Source of the DNA: an uncultured Clostridium sp. | GTDB lineage: Bacteria; Bacillota; Clostridia; TANB77; CAG-508 | Length of the DNA stretch: 64,000 nt | NCBI GenBank assembly: GCA_947427205.1 | Contig: CANEHB010000007.1 | Location: 1-64,000 of the forward strand | Direction: 5' to 3' | Shown: positions 44,355 through 53,138 of the stretch, piece after piece | How the letters are laid out: every line of letters begins with the position of its first letter | Numbering within the stretch: position 1 is the stretch's first letter | Made by a program: the position numbers and the translations under genes | The notes under the pieces: generated by a model | What the model was told of the DNA's origin: nothing | Seen by the model: only the letters and a program-made list of their open reading frames with translations | The model's database searches: none

Positions 44355-45377
44355 TTATTTATTGTCTTCAAAATAATTAAGCATCATCGCTTCTTTTACT
44401 TTTTTCATAGTTTCTTTAGCTGTTTTTCTTGCTTTTTCTGTACCTTTTCTTAAAATCTCATCTACTTCCTCAATATGTTCTTCATAATATTTTCTTTTTT
44501 CTCTTATTGGTCTTAAAAATTCTATAATGTTATTTGCTAATTCTTTTTTGCAGGCCACACACCCTCTTTGACCTAGTTTACATTCGCTACATGCTTTTTT
44601 ACATACTTCTTCACTTGAGAATAAATTATGATAATATGCAACCATACAAACATCTGGATTTCCTAAATCATCTTTTTTTATTCTATTAGGATCTGTAACT
44701 GCACTCATAACTTTTTTTGTTATCTCTTCTTCACTATCAGATAAATAAATAGCATTTCCTAAAGATTTTCCCATCTTTTCGTTTCCATCTAATCCTTTTA
44801 TTCTTTTTGAACTAGATAAAACTGCTTCTGGTTCTTTTAATATTTCTCCATATATACTATTAAATTTTCTTACAATTTCCTTGCATTGTTCTATGAGTGG
44901 TAATTGGTCTTCACCTACTGGAATTAACTCTCCTTCAAATGCTGTTATATCTGCTGCTTGGCTTACTGGATATCCTAAAAATCCATATGTTACACTTTCT
45001 CCAAATATATCTTTTTTCTGTGCTATTTCAGTTTTAACTGTTGGATTTCTTTGAAGTCTAGCTATTGTTACTAAATTAGAATAAAATACTGTAAGTTCTG
45101 CAACTTCTGGTATCATTGATTGTATATATATTGTTGTTTTTTCTGGATCAATTCCTATTGATAAATAATCCATAGCTACTTCTCTAACATTTTTTCTAAC
45201 TTTCTCTGGATTATTAAAATTATCTGTTAAAGCTTGAACATCGGCTATTAATATGTATGGGTCATATTTTCCACTTTCTTGTAATTCTACTCTTGTTTTT
45301 AAAGATCCAAAATAATGTCCTATGTGCAATTTTCCTGTTGGTCTATCACCAGTTAATATTTTTTTCCTATTTTCCAT
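44355..45377 (-). CDS. trpS: Tryptophanyl-tRNA synthetase with probable iron-sulfur cluster site
   Basis: 340 aa from the ATG preceded by GAGGGATAAT; the GTG four codons earlier is part of that site. Class I signatures are KLHIGHYFG (HIGH) and GNEKMGKSLGN (KMSKS). Near the anticodon-binding region four cysteines are spaced C-x21-C-x6-C-x2-C (...CKLGQRGCVAC), almost the pattern that binds a [4Fe-4S] cluster in Thermotoga maritima TrpRS. It charges tRNA-Trp. I found no T-box or Trp leader upstream. Confidence 0.96.
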   Translation of the reverse strand: MENRKKILTGDRPTGKLHIGHYFGSLKTRVELQESGKYDPYILIADVQALTDNFNNPEKVRKNVREVAMDYLSIGIDPEKTTIYIQSMIPEVAELTVFYSNLVTIARLQRNPTVKTEIAQKKDIFGESVTYGFLGYPVSQAADITAFEGELIPVGEDQLPLIEQCKEIVRKFNSIYGEILKEPEAVLSSSKRIKGLDGNEKMGKSLGNAIYLSDSEEEITKKVMSAVTDPNRIKKDDLGNPDVCMVAYYHNLFSSEEVCKKACSECKLGQRGCVACKKELANNIIEFLRPIREKRKYYEEHIEEVDEILRKGTEKARKTAKETMKKVKEAMMLNYFEDNK

Positions 45378-45560
45378 ATTATCCCTCACTTAATCTTAAG
45401 TTAAATTTAAAGCACTACTATTATACTTCATTTTTCTTTAAAAATCAATCTTTTACCAAATTATAAGCATAAATAACTTAACAATATCTAAACTTATTAT
45501 TTTAAATTATTAATATAAATTCTTACTAAAATCTATATTTTATCATATTATTATTTTAAT

Positions 45561-45589
45561 TTGTAAATTATGTTAGTTTGTGATATAAT
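45561..45589 (+). promoter_or_regulatory. Promoter of the 69-aa gene
   Basis: TTGTAA (45561-45566), 17 bases, TATAAT (45584-45589) with a TG extension. The region from the trpS start to here shows nothing else recognisable. Confidence 0.75.
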
Positions 45590-45595
45590 ATTTAA

Positions 45596-45731
45596 GTTGA
45601 ATTTTTATTATCGCCTATGGTTATATTCAATTACGGCATAATAATTAACCCAAAATCCCAGTTTAAACTATAACACACTTGCTGGGTATCTACAGTAGCT
45701 CAAACTACTATAGATAAAGAAAGGAGCAACA
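45596..45731 (+). ncRNA. Structured 5' leader of the 69-aa gene (riboswitch-like candidate)
   Basis: Three hairpins in about 135 bases: TTATTAT-C-GCC...GGC-ATAATAA, CCCAG...CTGGG, and TATCTA-C-AGTAG...CTACT-ATAGATA ending next to the ribosome site AAAGGAG. TTGAAT before the first hairpin can pair with ATTCAA in its loop, giving a pseudoknot or an alternative fold. I do not recognise a known riboswitch class. Confidence 0.5.
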
Positions 45732-45941
45732 ATGAAAGTAGTTTTATCTGCACCTGATATGCAATTCATCATAACAGATACTTTTAAAGCCTTTTTTGAT
45801 GGCAAAAGTATTCGGGCATATTCAGGCAACTCTTTAGTGGCAATTTTCAACGGTGCTAAAGTTGGGGAATCTTATTGCATAAGTCCCAAAACGTTTAACA
45901 TCCTCAAAGAACGAAAAAGCAAAAAACATAAAAAGAATTAA
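45732..45941 (+). CDS. Unrecognised 69-aa basic protein
   Basis: Start supported by GAAAGGAGCAACA, ATG. Mixed beta/alpha character with a strongly basic C-terminus (KERKSKKHKK), suggesting nucleic acid or ribosome contact. No known domain recognised. Stand-alone transcription unit with its own promoter, a long structured leader and a hairpin terminator. GC content is somewhat higher than in neighbours (TCGGGCATATTC, GGTGCTAAAG). The 60-aa ORF on the opposite strand is a shadow. Confidence 0.7.
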   Translation: MKVVLSAPDMQFIITDTFKAFFDGKSIRAYSGNSLVAIFNGAKVGESYCISPKTFNILKERKSKKHKKN

Positions 45942-45982
45942 GGTTTGCATTATACAAACATGCAACCTGCAGAAAAAAAGCT

Positions 45983-46011
45983 GCCCCTTAACGAGCTAAT
46001 CGCTAAGGGGC
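45983..46011. terminator. Terminator between the 69-aa gene and the metal ATPase
   Basis: GCCCCTTA and TAAGGGGC around 13 bases. On the minus strand seven T follow after four bases; on plus the tract is CCTTTCTT. Probably bidirectional. Confidence 0.75.
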
Positions 46012-46070
46012 CCTTTCTTAACATTAAATATAGACATCAGACTTTATTGTGCTGAATTAATAAATATATT

Positions 46071-48176
46071 TTATTTTCTTAATATTCTCATTGTATTTAC
46101 TATTGTAATTAAAGTTACACCAACATCAGCAAAAACTGCTTGCCACATCTCAGCTACTCCAAATACACTTAAAACTAATACTAATATTTTTATTATTAAT
46201 GCAAATAATAAATTCTGTTTAATAATTTTATTAGTTTTTTTAGAAATTCTAATGGATTCTTCTATTTTTATTAAATCATCATTCATAATAACCACATCTG
46301 AAGCTTCAATAGCTGAACTTGCTCCGATTCCACCCATTGAAATTCCTACATCTGATAATGCTAAAACTGGTGAATCATTTATTCCATCTCCAACAAATGC
46401 TACTCTATTTTTAGTTTCCCTATTTACATTTATTATTTTTTCTAATTCATTATATTTATCTTGTGGTAACATTTCTGATTTTACTTCATCTATTTCAATT
46501 TCTTTACCAATTTTTAAAGCTATATCTTTATTGTCTCCTGTAAACATTCTTGTTTTTATTCCTAAAGTTTTTAAATTATTTATAGCTTCTTTTGTTTCTG
46601 ATTTTAAAGTATCATTTAAAACTATTGCCCCAACTACTTCATTGTCTAATTTCACATAAATAACTGTTCCTACTTCATTTTCTTTTTTAGCTTCTGTAAA
46701 ATCTACATTCCCAATTTTTATTTCTATATTTCCTAAATTATATTTTATCCCTTTTCCTGAAACTTCTTCAAAAGTTCTTATCGCCGAATTTTCTACCTTT
46801 TTCCCATATTCTTTTAGTATAGCAACTGCTATAGGATGATTTGAAAAACTTTCGCCAATCGCTGCATATTCTAAAATTTGTTCTTCTGAATATTTATTTG
46901 TATATAATTTAATTTTTTCTACACCGAATTCACCTTTTGTAAGTGTTCCTGTTTTATCAAATACAATTTCCTTTATATCTTTTAAACTATCTAAATAATT
47001 GCTTCCTTTTATTAATATTCCATCTTTTGATGCTTTACCTATTCCTGTAAAATAACTTAAAGGAACTGATATAACAATAGCACAAGGACAAGAAACTACT
47101 AAAAATATTAATGCTCTATATATACTTTCTGTATATTTTACGCCTGATACTAAAGGTAAAATTATAGCAACTGCTAAAGCAAATAAAACTACTATTGGTG
47201 TATAAATTCTTGAAGCCTTATTTACAAAAGTTTCTGTTTTCGCTTTTTTATCAGTAGCATTTTCTACTAAATCTAAAATTTTTCTTACTGTACTATTTTC
47301 ATATTTTTCCGTTACTTTTACTTCTATTAAACCTTTTTCATTTATACTTCCTGAAAGAATATTATCATTTTCTTTTACATTAACTAAGTTACTTTCTCCA
47401 GTTAAAGATGCTGTATTCAAAGATGCAGAACCAGAAACAACTACTCCATCTAATGGTACTTTTTCACCTTGTTTTACTACTATAACATCTCCAATATTTA
47501 CTTCTTCTGGTTTTACTTTATGCTCATGATGTTCATGTTTCAAGTTTGCATATTCTGGTTTTATATCCATTAAATTTGCTATAGATTTTCTTGTACTATT
47601 AACTGCCTTTTCTTCCAAAATTTTTCCTATTTCATATAAAACTATAACCATTAGACCTTCTGCTCGTTCTCCTATAAAATAAGCTCCTATGCATGAAACT
47701 GTTACTAAAAAGTTTTCATCAATAGTTTTACTTTTTAATAATTTTATACCATTTTTAGTTGTTCTAAATAATAGTATTGCATATGCAAAAACTGTACATA
47801 TTAAATTACAATATCCTGGAAGTTCAATATAAATTCCAAATATCATCAAAATTATTCCTACAGCTAATCGTACAAAATTTTTATTTATTTTAAACTTATT
47901 ATTCTTTTCTTCATGTTCATCATGTGAATGTTCATGATGATGTGCATCTAATACCTCTACTTCAGGCTCTAATTCTGCTACTACTTTTACAATGTCTGAT
48001 CTTATATCTTCTAAATCTGATTCTAAAGTTAATTTCAATGTATTAAAATTAACATTAACATTTTTATAATCTTTATTTTCAGCTAACTTATTTTGAATTT
48101 TATTTGCACAATTAGCACAATCTAAATCTTTTAATATAAACTCATACTTCTTCAATGTGTTCACGACCTTTCTCAA
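46071..48176 (-). CDS. cadA: P1B-type heavy-metal ATPase (Zn/Cd/Pb efflux)
   Basis: About 700 aa. An N-terminal HMA domain (LDCANCANKI) is followed by a His-rich linker (HHHEHSHDEHEE) and eight helices with the ion-site SCPCAIVIS in TM6. Further features are phosphorylation DKTGTLTKG, hinge GDGINDSPVL, and the TM7/TM8 Lys and Asp (ALIIKILVL, FADVGVTL) typical of the Zn/Cd class. A second His patch (HEHHEHK) lies before the actuator domain. It pumps divalent soft metals outward. It overlaps the ArsR-type regulator by 35 bases; the start could be the GTG or TTG within that overlap. Confidence 0.95.
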   Translation of the reverse strand: MRKVVNTLKKYEFILKDLDCANCANKIQNKLAENKDYKNVNVNFNTLKLTLESDLEDIRSDIVKVVAELEPEVEVLDAHHHEHSHDEHEEKNNKFKINKNFVRLAVGIILMIFGIYIELPGYCNLICTVFAYAILLFRTTKNGIKLLKSKTIDENFLVTVSCIGAYFIGERAEGLMVIVLYEIGKILEEKAVNSTRKSIANLMDIKPEYANLKHEHHEHKVKPEEVNIGDVIVVKQGEKVPLDGVVVSGSASLNTASLTGESNLVNVKENDNILSGSINEKGLIEVKVTEKYENSTVRKILDLVENATDKKAKTETFVNKASRIYTPIVVLFALAVAIILPLVSGVKYTESIYRALIFLVVSCPCAIVISVPLSYFTGIGKASKDGILIKGSNYLDSLKDIKEIVFDKTGTLTKGEFGVEKIKLYTNKYSEEQILEYAAIGESFSNHPIAVAILKEYGKKVENSAIRTFEEVSGKGIKYNLGNIEIKIGNVDFTEAKKENEVGTVIYVKLDNEVVGAIVLNDTLKSETKEAINNLKTLGIKTRMFTGDNKDIALKIGKEIEIDEVKSEMLPQDKYNELEKIINVNRETKNRVAFVGDGINDSPVLALSDVGISMGGIGASSAIEASDVVIMNDDLIKIEESIRISKKTNKIIKQNLLFALIIKILVLVLSVFGVAEMWQAVFADVGVTLITIVNTMRILRK

Positions 48177-48501
48177 ATATTTCTTTTACATGATCATCAT
48201 CTAATGAATAATAAACAGTTTTTCCTTCTTTTCTAAATTTAACAAGTTTTGACTGTTTTAATACTCTTAATTGATGTGATATTGCTGATGGAGTCGAATT
48301 TGTTATACTCGCTATATCTCCTACACATAATTCTTCTTCTAGTAATGCACATATTATTTTCATTCTAGTTGAATCGCCAAAAACTTTAAATAATTCTGCT
48401 AAGTCAAATATTAATTCATCACTTGGTAGAGTTTGTTTTACTTTTTTTACCTTTTCTTCATCAACTATTTGAACATCTTCACCTATTAATTCTTCGTTCA
48501 T
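48142..48501 (-). CDS. ArsR/SmtB-family metal-sensing repressor
   Basis: 119 aa winged helix: ELCVGDIASITNSTPSAISHQLRVLKQ, with wing FRKEGKTVYYSL. The C-terminal helix carries DDDHVKEIFEKGREHIEE, matching the alpha-5 Zn site (Asp, His, His, Glu) of SmtB/CzrA sensors. A single Cys in LCVGD recalls CadC but is not enough for the alpha-3 site. It should repress this operon until Zn, Co or Cd binds. An operator lies in the promoter. Confidence 0.93.
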   Translation of the reverse strand: MNEELIGEDVQIVDEEKVKKVKQTLPSDELIFDLAELFKVFGDSTRMKIICALLEEELCVGDIASITNSTPSAISHQLRVLKQSKLVKFRKEGKTVYYSLDDDHVKEIFEKGREHIEEV

Positions 48502-48545
48502 ATATGCTCCTTTCTTTTTTAGTAATTTATTTATATCATATGTGA

Positions 48546-48600
48546 ATATATGAATATCTGTTCATATATTCATTATAGTTATAATAAAGTATTTTGTCAA
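48546..48600 (-). promoter_or_regulatory. Promoter and operator of the metal-resistance operon
   Basis: TTGACA (48595-48600), 17 bases, TATAAT (48572-48577), then at 48546-48569 ATATATGAA-6-TTCATATAT, a perfect nine-pair inverted repeat of the ArsR/SmtB operator type just past the -10. Confidence 0.88.
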
Positions 48601-48708
48601 TATATTTTTATAAATAATTTGTTGATTTTTGTCGTTAATAAACATTCTCAGCTTAACTCAAAAGTCTTATAAAATTTGCGTACAAAGTTTAGCTAAATTT
48701 TTATATAA

Positions 48709-48757
48709 ATAAAAAAGAGATTCTAGCTAAAATCACAACTTGAATCTCTTTTTTACA
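48709..48757 (-). terminator. Terminator of the 320-aa gene
   Basis: AAAAAAGAGATTC and GAATCTCTTTTTT around 18 bases, followed by ATTT. The rest of the 48502-48797 gap is AT-rich and featureless. Confidence 0.88.
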
Positions 48758-48797
48758 GGACTTTCTTCCATTCCCTTTTATATTATTCAATTTTTAA

Positions 48798-49760
48798 TTA
48801 ATTGTCTCTTCCTTCTGGTAATGCTGGATAGTCTAAAACTACTTTTATTTGCATTACATATCTTATTGTTCTTACAAATTTACTATTTTTAAATCTTTGC
48901 CATAATGATGGTTTAGCTTCAAATCTAGTTTCTTCAAAGAAATTATCTAATTCATCTGGTACTACTGTTTGACCAGTAACTTCTTCAGTTCCTATTCCTG
49001 ATGTTACATCTGCTCCTTCTACTGATGCTGCTGCAACATTTTCTGCTACACCTTCTGTTTCTCCTACTACTTCAGCTCCTACTTCTGTTTCTGTTCTTGC
49101 TTGTTCTGTTACTTCTCCCTCTTCTTCAACTGGAGCTGGTATATATTTTAATGCTTCTGCAATTTCAATTCCTATGTAACTTAAAGCCTTTGATCTATCT
49201 TCAATTCTTTCAATATCAATTTCAATATGTAAATTTGATTCTAAGTTGTTTATTTTTGCATCTATTAATTTAACTGCATCTGCGCATTCTTCTGATTCTT
49301 TATCTTTTGCTTTTCCAATTATTGTTAAAGCTTCTGCAACATCTGCTGGATATTTTGATTCTATTTTCTTTACTATTTCTTTCCAATTTTTAGCTTTTCC
49401 TTTAACAGCTGTTGTAGCATCTCTTAATACGCTTGCTAATTTTATATTTTTTTCTCTTTGTCTAATTAATTCTTCAATTTTTTTAGTGTTTTCTTCAAAT
49501 TGATTTGTTGCATATTCAACTAAATCATAAGATGCTTTATAAACACTCTTTGGAAAATTCTTTTTATTAGGATATTCTAATAAATATGTTTTAATTGATT
49601 CTACTAAATCTTTAAAATAAGAATCATCTTCCAATTCAACTATTTGTTTTTTGCTGTTTGGATTAATTAATTTTTGAACTTTGTCAATATTTGATAATAT
49701 CTTTTCTTCCGTGATCACCATTTTCACGTTTACTATGCCTGATTTATGAAAAAATGACAT
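48798..49760 (-). CDS. Unrecognised 320-aa protein with helical body and Glu/Val/Thr-rich linker
   Basis: No family recognised. Residues 15-205 are predicted helical and highly charged (IEELIRQREKNIKLASV, VKKIESKYPADVAEALTI), possibly coiled coil. Residues about 210-265 form an acidic, repetitive linker (TETEVGAEVVGETEGVAENVA). The last 45 residues (SLWQRFKNSKFVRTIRYVMQ) are basic and amphipathic. No signal peptide or membrane helix. The layout, body-flexible linker-basic tail, suggests a structural or scaffold protein, but that is a guess. Excellent ribosome site (AAGGAGG). Monocistronic. Confidence 0.8.
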   Translation of the reverse strand: MSFFHKSGIVNVKMVITEEKILSNIDKVQKLINPNSKKQIVELEDDSYFKDLVESIKTYLLEYPNKKNFPKSVYKASYDLVEYATNQFEENTKKIEELIRQREKNIKLASVLRDATTAVKGKAKNWKEIVKKIESKYPADVAEALTIIGKAKDKESEECADAVKLIDAKINNLESNLHIEIDIERIEDRSKALSYIGIEIAEALKYIPAPVEEEGEVTEQARTETEVGAEVVGETEGVAENVAAASVEGADVTSGIGTEEVTGQTVVPDELDNFFEETRFEAKPSLWQRFKNSKFVRTIRYVMQIKVVLDYPALPEGRDN

Positions 49761-49935
49761 TGTAAACTACCTCCTTCGTATCAATCTAATTAAATACTAA
49801 AATAATTATATCCTCTTTTCCGTAAAACTACAAGTCCTTTTTCGACTTTTTTTATTACATTTTCGTAACATTTTACTACAATGTTGTAATATTATATCTT
49901 TTTTTGTCAAACACTTGAAACTTTGGGATTTTCTT

Positions 49936-51669
49936 CTACAAAACTTTTTTTATTTCTTCAAATCTTTTTATTTTTAATGTTGTTGTTTTTATTAATTCTT
50001 CTTCTGTCAAAATCATCTCTTTTACATATTTATATGTTGGCATTGTTCTATTTATTTCTTTAACCTTATTCCATAATATCTTTTTAATTTCTTCTTCATC
50101 TTCTGTATTATATTCTTCTTTTATTTTTTCTTTATCATATACTATTTTTGTACAAATTTTCAAGTCTACAGGATCATCTTTTTCTGGTTTTCCATACACA
50201 AATGATTCTTTAACTCCTGGTACTTTATTTATTAAGCTCTCAATTTCCTCTGGATATACATTTTTTCCGTTTTTTAATACAATTACACTCTTTTTTCTTC
50301 CTGTTATAAATATAAATCCATCTTTATCAATATATGCTAAATCTCCTGTTGCAAACCATCCATCTTCTGTTATAGAATCGTCATTCGTTCCATAATATCC
50401 AAGCATAACACTTGGCCCTTTAACAGCAAGTTCTCCTATTCCCATTTCATTTGGCTCAATAATCTTTGTTTGTAAACTTGGAAATGTTTTTCCTATAGAT
50501 CCTAATTTTCTACATGTTGGATGCTCTGCTGCTATAACTGGTGCTGTTTCTGTTAAACCATATCCTTGATATGTTTCAATTCCTAACTCATTTAATCCTT
50601 TTTCTGTTTCTGAATCAAATGCAGCTCCTCCTGCAACAAATAATCTTAATTTTCCACCTAAAGAATCTAACACTTCTTTAAATAATTTTCTTCTAATATC
50701 TACTCCAAAAATTTTAGCTACTTTACTTAATTTTATTCCAAATTTTACTTTTCCAAGTTTTCCTTTTTTTTCAATTGATTGCATAACTTTTTTATACATA
50801 TTATCAAAAAGAACTGGTACTGCAATCATTGCACTTGCTTGATAATCTTTTAAATTTTCTGCAATATGTCTAATTCCTTGACAAAATCCTATTGATGCCC
50901 CTTTACTTACTGGATATAAAAATCCAACTGTACATTCAAAAACATGATGTAATGGTAGGAAAGATAAAAAAGTATCTTCTTTAGTTACATCAAATGTAGA
51001 TGCAATATCATATATATTCGCACATATATTTCCATGTGATAGCATAACTGCTTTTGACTTAGAGGTTGTACCAGATGTAAATAACATTGATGCCATTTCA
51101 TTATTATTAATTTCTGCATCAAAAAAACTTCTTGCTCCATTTTTTATTAAATCTTTTCCTAGTTTAACTAATTCTTTTTGCGAATATACTTCATCTGTTT
51201 TTTCTTCTAAATCCATTGATATAAAAAATTTTATTTTTCCTATTTTATCTTCTTTTGCTTTTTCCATTACTTCATCATATTTAGAAGAATAAAAAATAGC
51301 TTCCATTTCAGAACGCTCTATTAAACTTAAAATTTCATTTTCTGGAAGTGATTTATCTAATGGCACTACAATTCCTGTACCACAAATAACAGATAAATAA
51401 GCCTCTTCCCATTCATATCTATTTTCAGAAATAACTCCTATTCTTTTATCTTTTAATCCTATACTAATTAATGCTGTTCCTAAACTATTTATTTCGTCAA
51501 TATATTCATTATATGACATTGTATTTATTTTTTCTGAATCATCTTCTTTAAGTTTAAAAGCTATCTCATTTCCAAATTCTTTTTTTGTATTTGTTATCAT
51601 TTCTTTTAAATTTTCAAATTTCTTTGCTTCAAAAACCTTTTCGCATCCTTTATAGATTCTTTCTCCCAT
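49936..51669 (-). CDS. AMP-forming acyl-CoA synthetase (long-chain type)
   Basis: 577 aa, ANL superfamily: P-loop SMLFTSGTTSKSKAVMLSHG, YQGYGLTETAPV, GWFATGDLAYIDKDG, and the hinge/A10 region FITGRKKSVIVLKNGKNV with the catalytic Lys near the C-terminus (IKTTTLKIKR). It activates fatty acids to acyl-CoA or acyl-AMP. Preceded after 15 bases by a TetR regulator, implying substrate-responsive control. No beta-oxidation genes adjoin, so activation of exogenous fatty acids for lipid synthesis or membrane repair is possible. Confidence 0.93.
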   Translation of the reverse strand: MGERIYKGCEKVFEAKKFENLKEMITNTKKEFGNEIAFKLKEDDSEKINTMSYNEYIDEINSLGTALISIGLKDKRIGVISENRYEWEEAYLSVICGTGIVVPLDKSLPENEILSLIERSEMEAIFYSSKYDEVMEKAKEDKIGKIKFFISMDLEEKTDEVYSQKELVKLGKDLIKNGARSFFDAEINNNEMASMLFTSGTTSKSKAVMLSHGNICANIYDIASTFDVTKEDTFLSFLPLHHVFECTVGFLYPVSKGASIGFCQGIRHIAENLKDYQASAMIAVPVLFDNMYKKVMQSIEKKGKLGKVKFGIKLSKVAKIFGVDIRRKLFKEVLDSLGGKLRLFVAGGAAFDSETEKGLNELGIETYQGYGLTETAPVIAAEHPTCRKLGSIGKTFPSLQTKIIEPNEMGIGELAVKGPSVMLGYYGTNDDSITEDGWFATGDLAYIDKDGFIFITGRKKSVIVLKNGKNVYPEEIESLINKVPGVKESFVYGKPEKDDPVDLKICTKIVYDKEKIKEEYNTEDEEEIKKILWNKVKEINRTMPTYKYVKEMILTEEELIKTTTLKIKRFEEIKKVL

Positions 51670-51683
51670 TTTTACTCCATCCT

Positions 51684-52250
51684 TTATATGATTTTATCAA
51701 ATAATGTTTTTTCATACTCATTATACAAATCATGAATATCTATTTTCTCTAATCCTGCTTTTCTTTTGTAAATTAAAGTTGAACAAGTTAATGAAAATAT
51801 TTCTGAAGCTAATATTTCAGCATTACAATTTACAATATCTCCATTATCAACTCCCTCTTGTACAATCCCCTGTATCACTTCAATATATTCTATAACCTTT
51901 TGTTTACAAAATACATTTCTTGATTCATTCCCCCATGTTTGACTAAGAACAATGGTTAATAAATTTTCATATTTTGAAACAGCCTTTAATTGTATTAAAG
52001 AAACTGCTTTAATTTTATCTAATACATTATTACATTTTGAAATTTTAATTTCTATACTATTTATTAAAAGTTTCATTCCTTCTTCTATTAAAAAATTAAA
52101 AATTTCTTCTTTACTATTAAAATGATAATATAGAGTTCCTTTAGCTACGCCTACAGTAGCTGTAATTTCCTCTATACTAGTAGCATCATATCCTTTTTCT
52201 GAGAAAAGTTTTAATGATGTCTCAAATATTTTTCTTTTAGTTTTATTCAT
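51684..52250 (-). CDS. TetR-family transcriptional regulator
   Basis: 188 aa. N-terminal helix-turn-helix (KGYDATSIEEITATVGVAKGTLYYHFNSKEEIF), with a C-terminal ligand domain of helical character. Directly upstream of, and co-directional with, the acyl-CoA synthetase, so it probably controls that gene and itself, perhaps sensing acyl-CoA as FadR-type TetR proteins do. No clear palindrome was found in the short upstream region. Confidence 0.93.
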   Translation of the reverse strand: MNKTKRKIFETSLKLFSEKGYDATSIEEITATVGVAKGTLYYHFNSKEEIFNFLIEEGMKLLINSIEIKISKCNNVLDKIKAVSLIQLKAVSKYENLLTIVLSQTWGNESRNVFCKQKVIEYIEVIQGIVQEGVDNGDIVNCNAEILASEIFSLTCSTLIYKRKAGLEKIDIHDLYNEYEKTLFDKII

Positions 52251-52374
52251 ACAATTTCACCTATCTAAAAATTTATACCTATTATATAAAATTCTAATAA
52301 AATTTGCAATAACAAAATTGTAAAGTAAATAAATAGTCAAATTAATAAAATTAATTTTATATTATTAAATAGCA

Positions 52375-52413
52375 AAAAGCCAGGCTTAATAAAAACAGCT
52401 GGCTTTTGCTTTA
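52375..52413 (-). terminator. Terminator of the 76-aa gene
   Basis: GCAAAAGCCAG and CTGGCTTTTTGC around 15 bases on the minus strand. Confidence 0.85.
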
Positions 52414-52429
52414 TTCTTTTTTACATAGA

Positions 52430-52660
52430 TTATGAAACATTTAAATACTTTTTAACTGCATCACGCAATTCATTAATAGCCTCTCTCTTCTCAGAATTTG
52501 CTGAATTTTCTTTTTTAGCAAACTCTGACGACGTAAGAATCGTATTATATGAAGCTTGGAGCAATATATCTAATTGCTTTTCCATTGGTAATCCACCTCT
52601 GATATCTACGATATATTCATCCTCTCCTCGTATTTCAATCTTTCTTACAACGACTTCCAT
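52430..52660 (-). CDS. Unrecognised 76-aa protein
   Basis: Start fixed by AGGAGG nine bases before the ATG. The N-terminal third looks beta-rich (VVVRKIEIRGEDEYIVDIRG) and the C-terminal part helical and charged (REAINELRDAVKKYL). No motif recognised. A stand-alone unit with strong promoter and terminator. Codon use is somewhat less AT-biased than in the flanking genes. Confidence 0.75.
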   Translation of the reverse strand: MEVVVRKIEIRGEDEYIVDIRGGLPMEKQLDILLQASYNTILTSSEFAKKENSANSEKREAINELRDAVKKYLNVS

Positions 52661-52686
52661 GCTCTAATCCCTCCTGTCTTGACTTA

Positions 52687-52758
52687 ATTGCTAATTGCAA
52701 TGCTTGAATACATGTTACATTTTCTAAAAATTATAGAACGGTTATTTAAATTTGTCAA
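52687..52758 (-). promoter_or_regulatory. Promoter of the 76-aa gene with leader palindrome
   Basis: TTGACA (52753-52758), 17 bases, TATAAT (52730-52735). ATTGCAATTAGCAAT (52687-52701) is a small palindrome in the leader. Confidence 0.78.
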
Positions 52759-52769
52759 TATAAACTTAA

Positions 52770-53123
52770 CTATTCCTGTATTCTTTTTATAATTTCTTCA
52801 AAAGTAATTCCATATTTTTCAATTTCTTTAATATCTTTTTTTATACTATTTATTTTATTATTTATTGTATTTTTTAATATAATATCTGTTTTTTTATTAA
52901 TAAAAGTTCCTTTTGTTGATAGAGTAACAATTACTCCTTTATTTTCTAATATTGTATATGCTTTTTTTACTGTATTAGGATTTATTCCAAGCTGAGTTGC
53001 CATATCTCTTATAGAAGGAATCTGCTCTTCAGGCTTTAAAATCTCCAAAGCAACATATCTTTCTATCTCTTGAACAATTTGTTCATATATAGGTTTTCTA
53101 CTTTGGTAGTCTAAATTTATCAT
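52770..53123 (-). CDS. GntR-family regulator, YtrA type
   Basis: 117 aa, the short GntR form: winged helix (RKPIYEQIVQEIERYVALEILKPEEQIPSIRDMATQLGINPNTVKKAYTIL) with only a short C-terminal dimerisation tail. YtrA regulators sit in operons with ABC transporters that respond to cell-wall antibiotics. Here it is the last of three genes, after the ATPase and permease, and a 13-bp inverted repeat in the operon promoter is its probable operator. Confidence 0.93.
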   Translation of the reverse strand: MINLDYQSRKPIYEQIVQEIERYVALEILKPEEQIPSIRDMATQLGINPNTVKKAYTILENKGVIVTLSTKGTFINKKTDIILKNTINNKINSIKKDIKEIEKYGITFEEIIKRIQE

Positions 53124-53138
53124 ATCAATTCCTCCTTT

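Noticed and set aside
49001-49273. Plus-strand Leu-rich 90-aa ORF
   Set aside because: A shadow of the repetitive acidic linker of the minus-strand 320-aa gene; no ribosome site.
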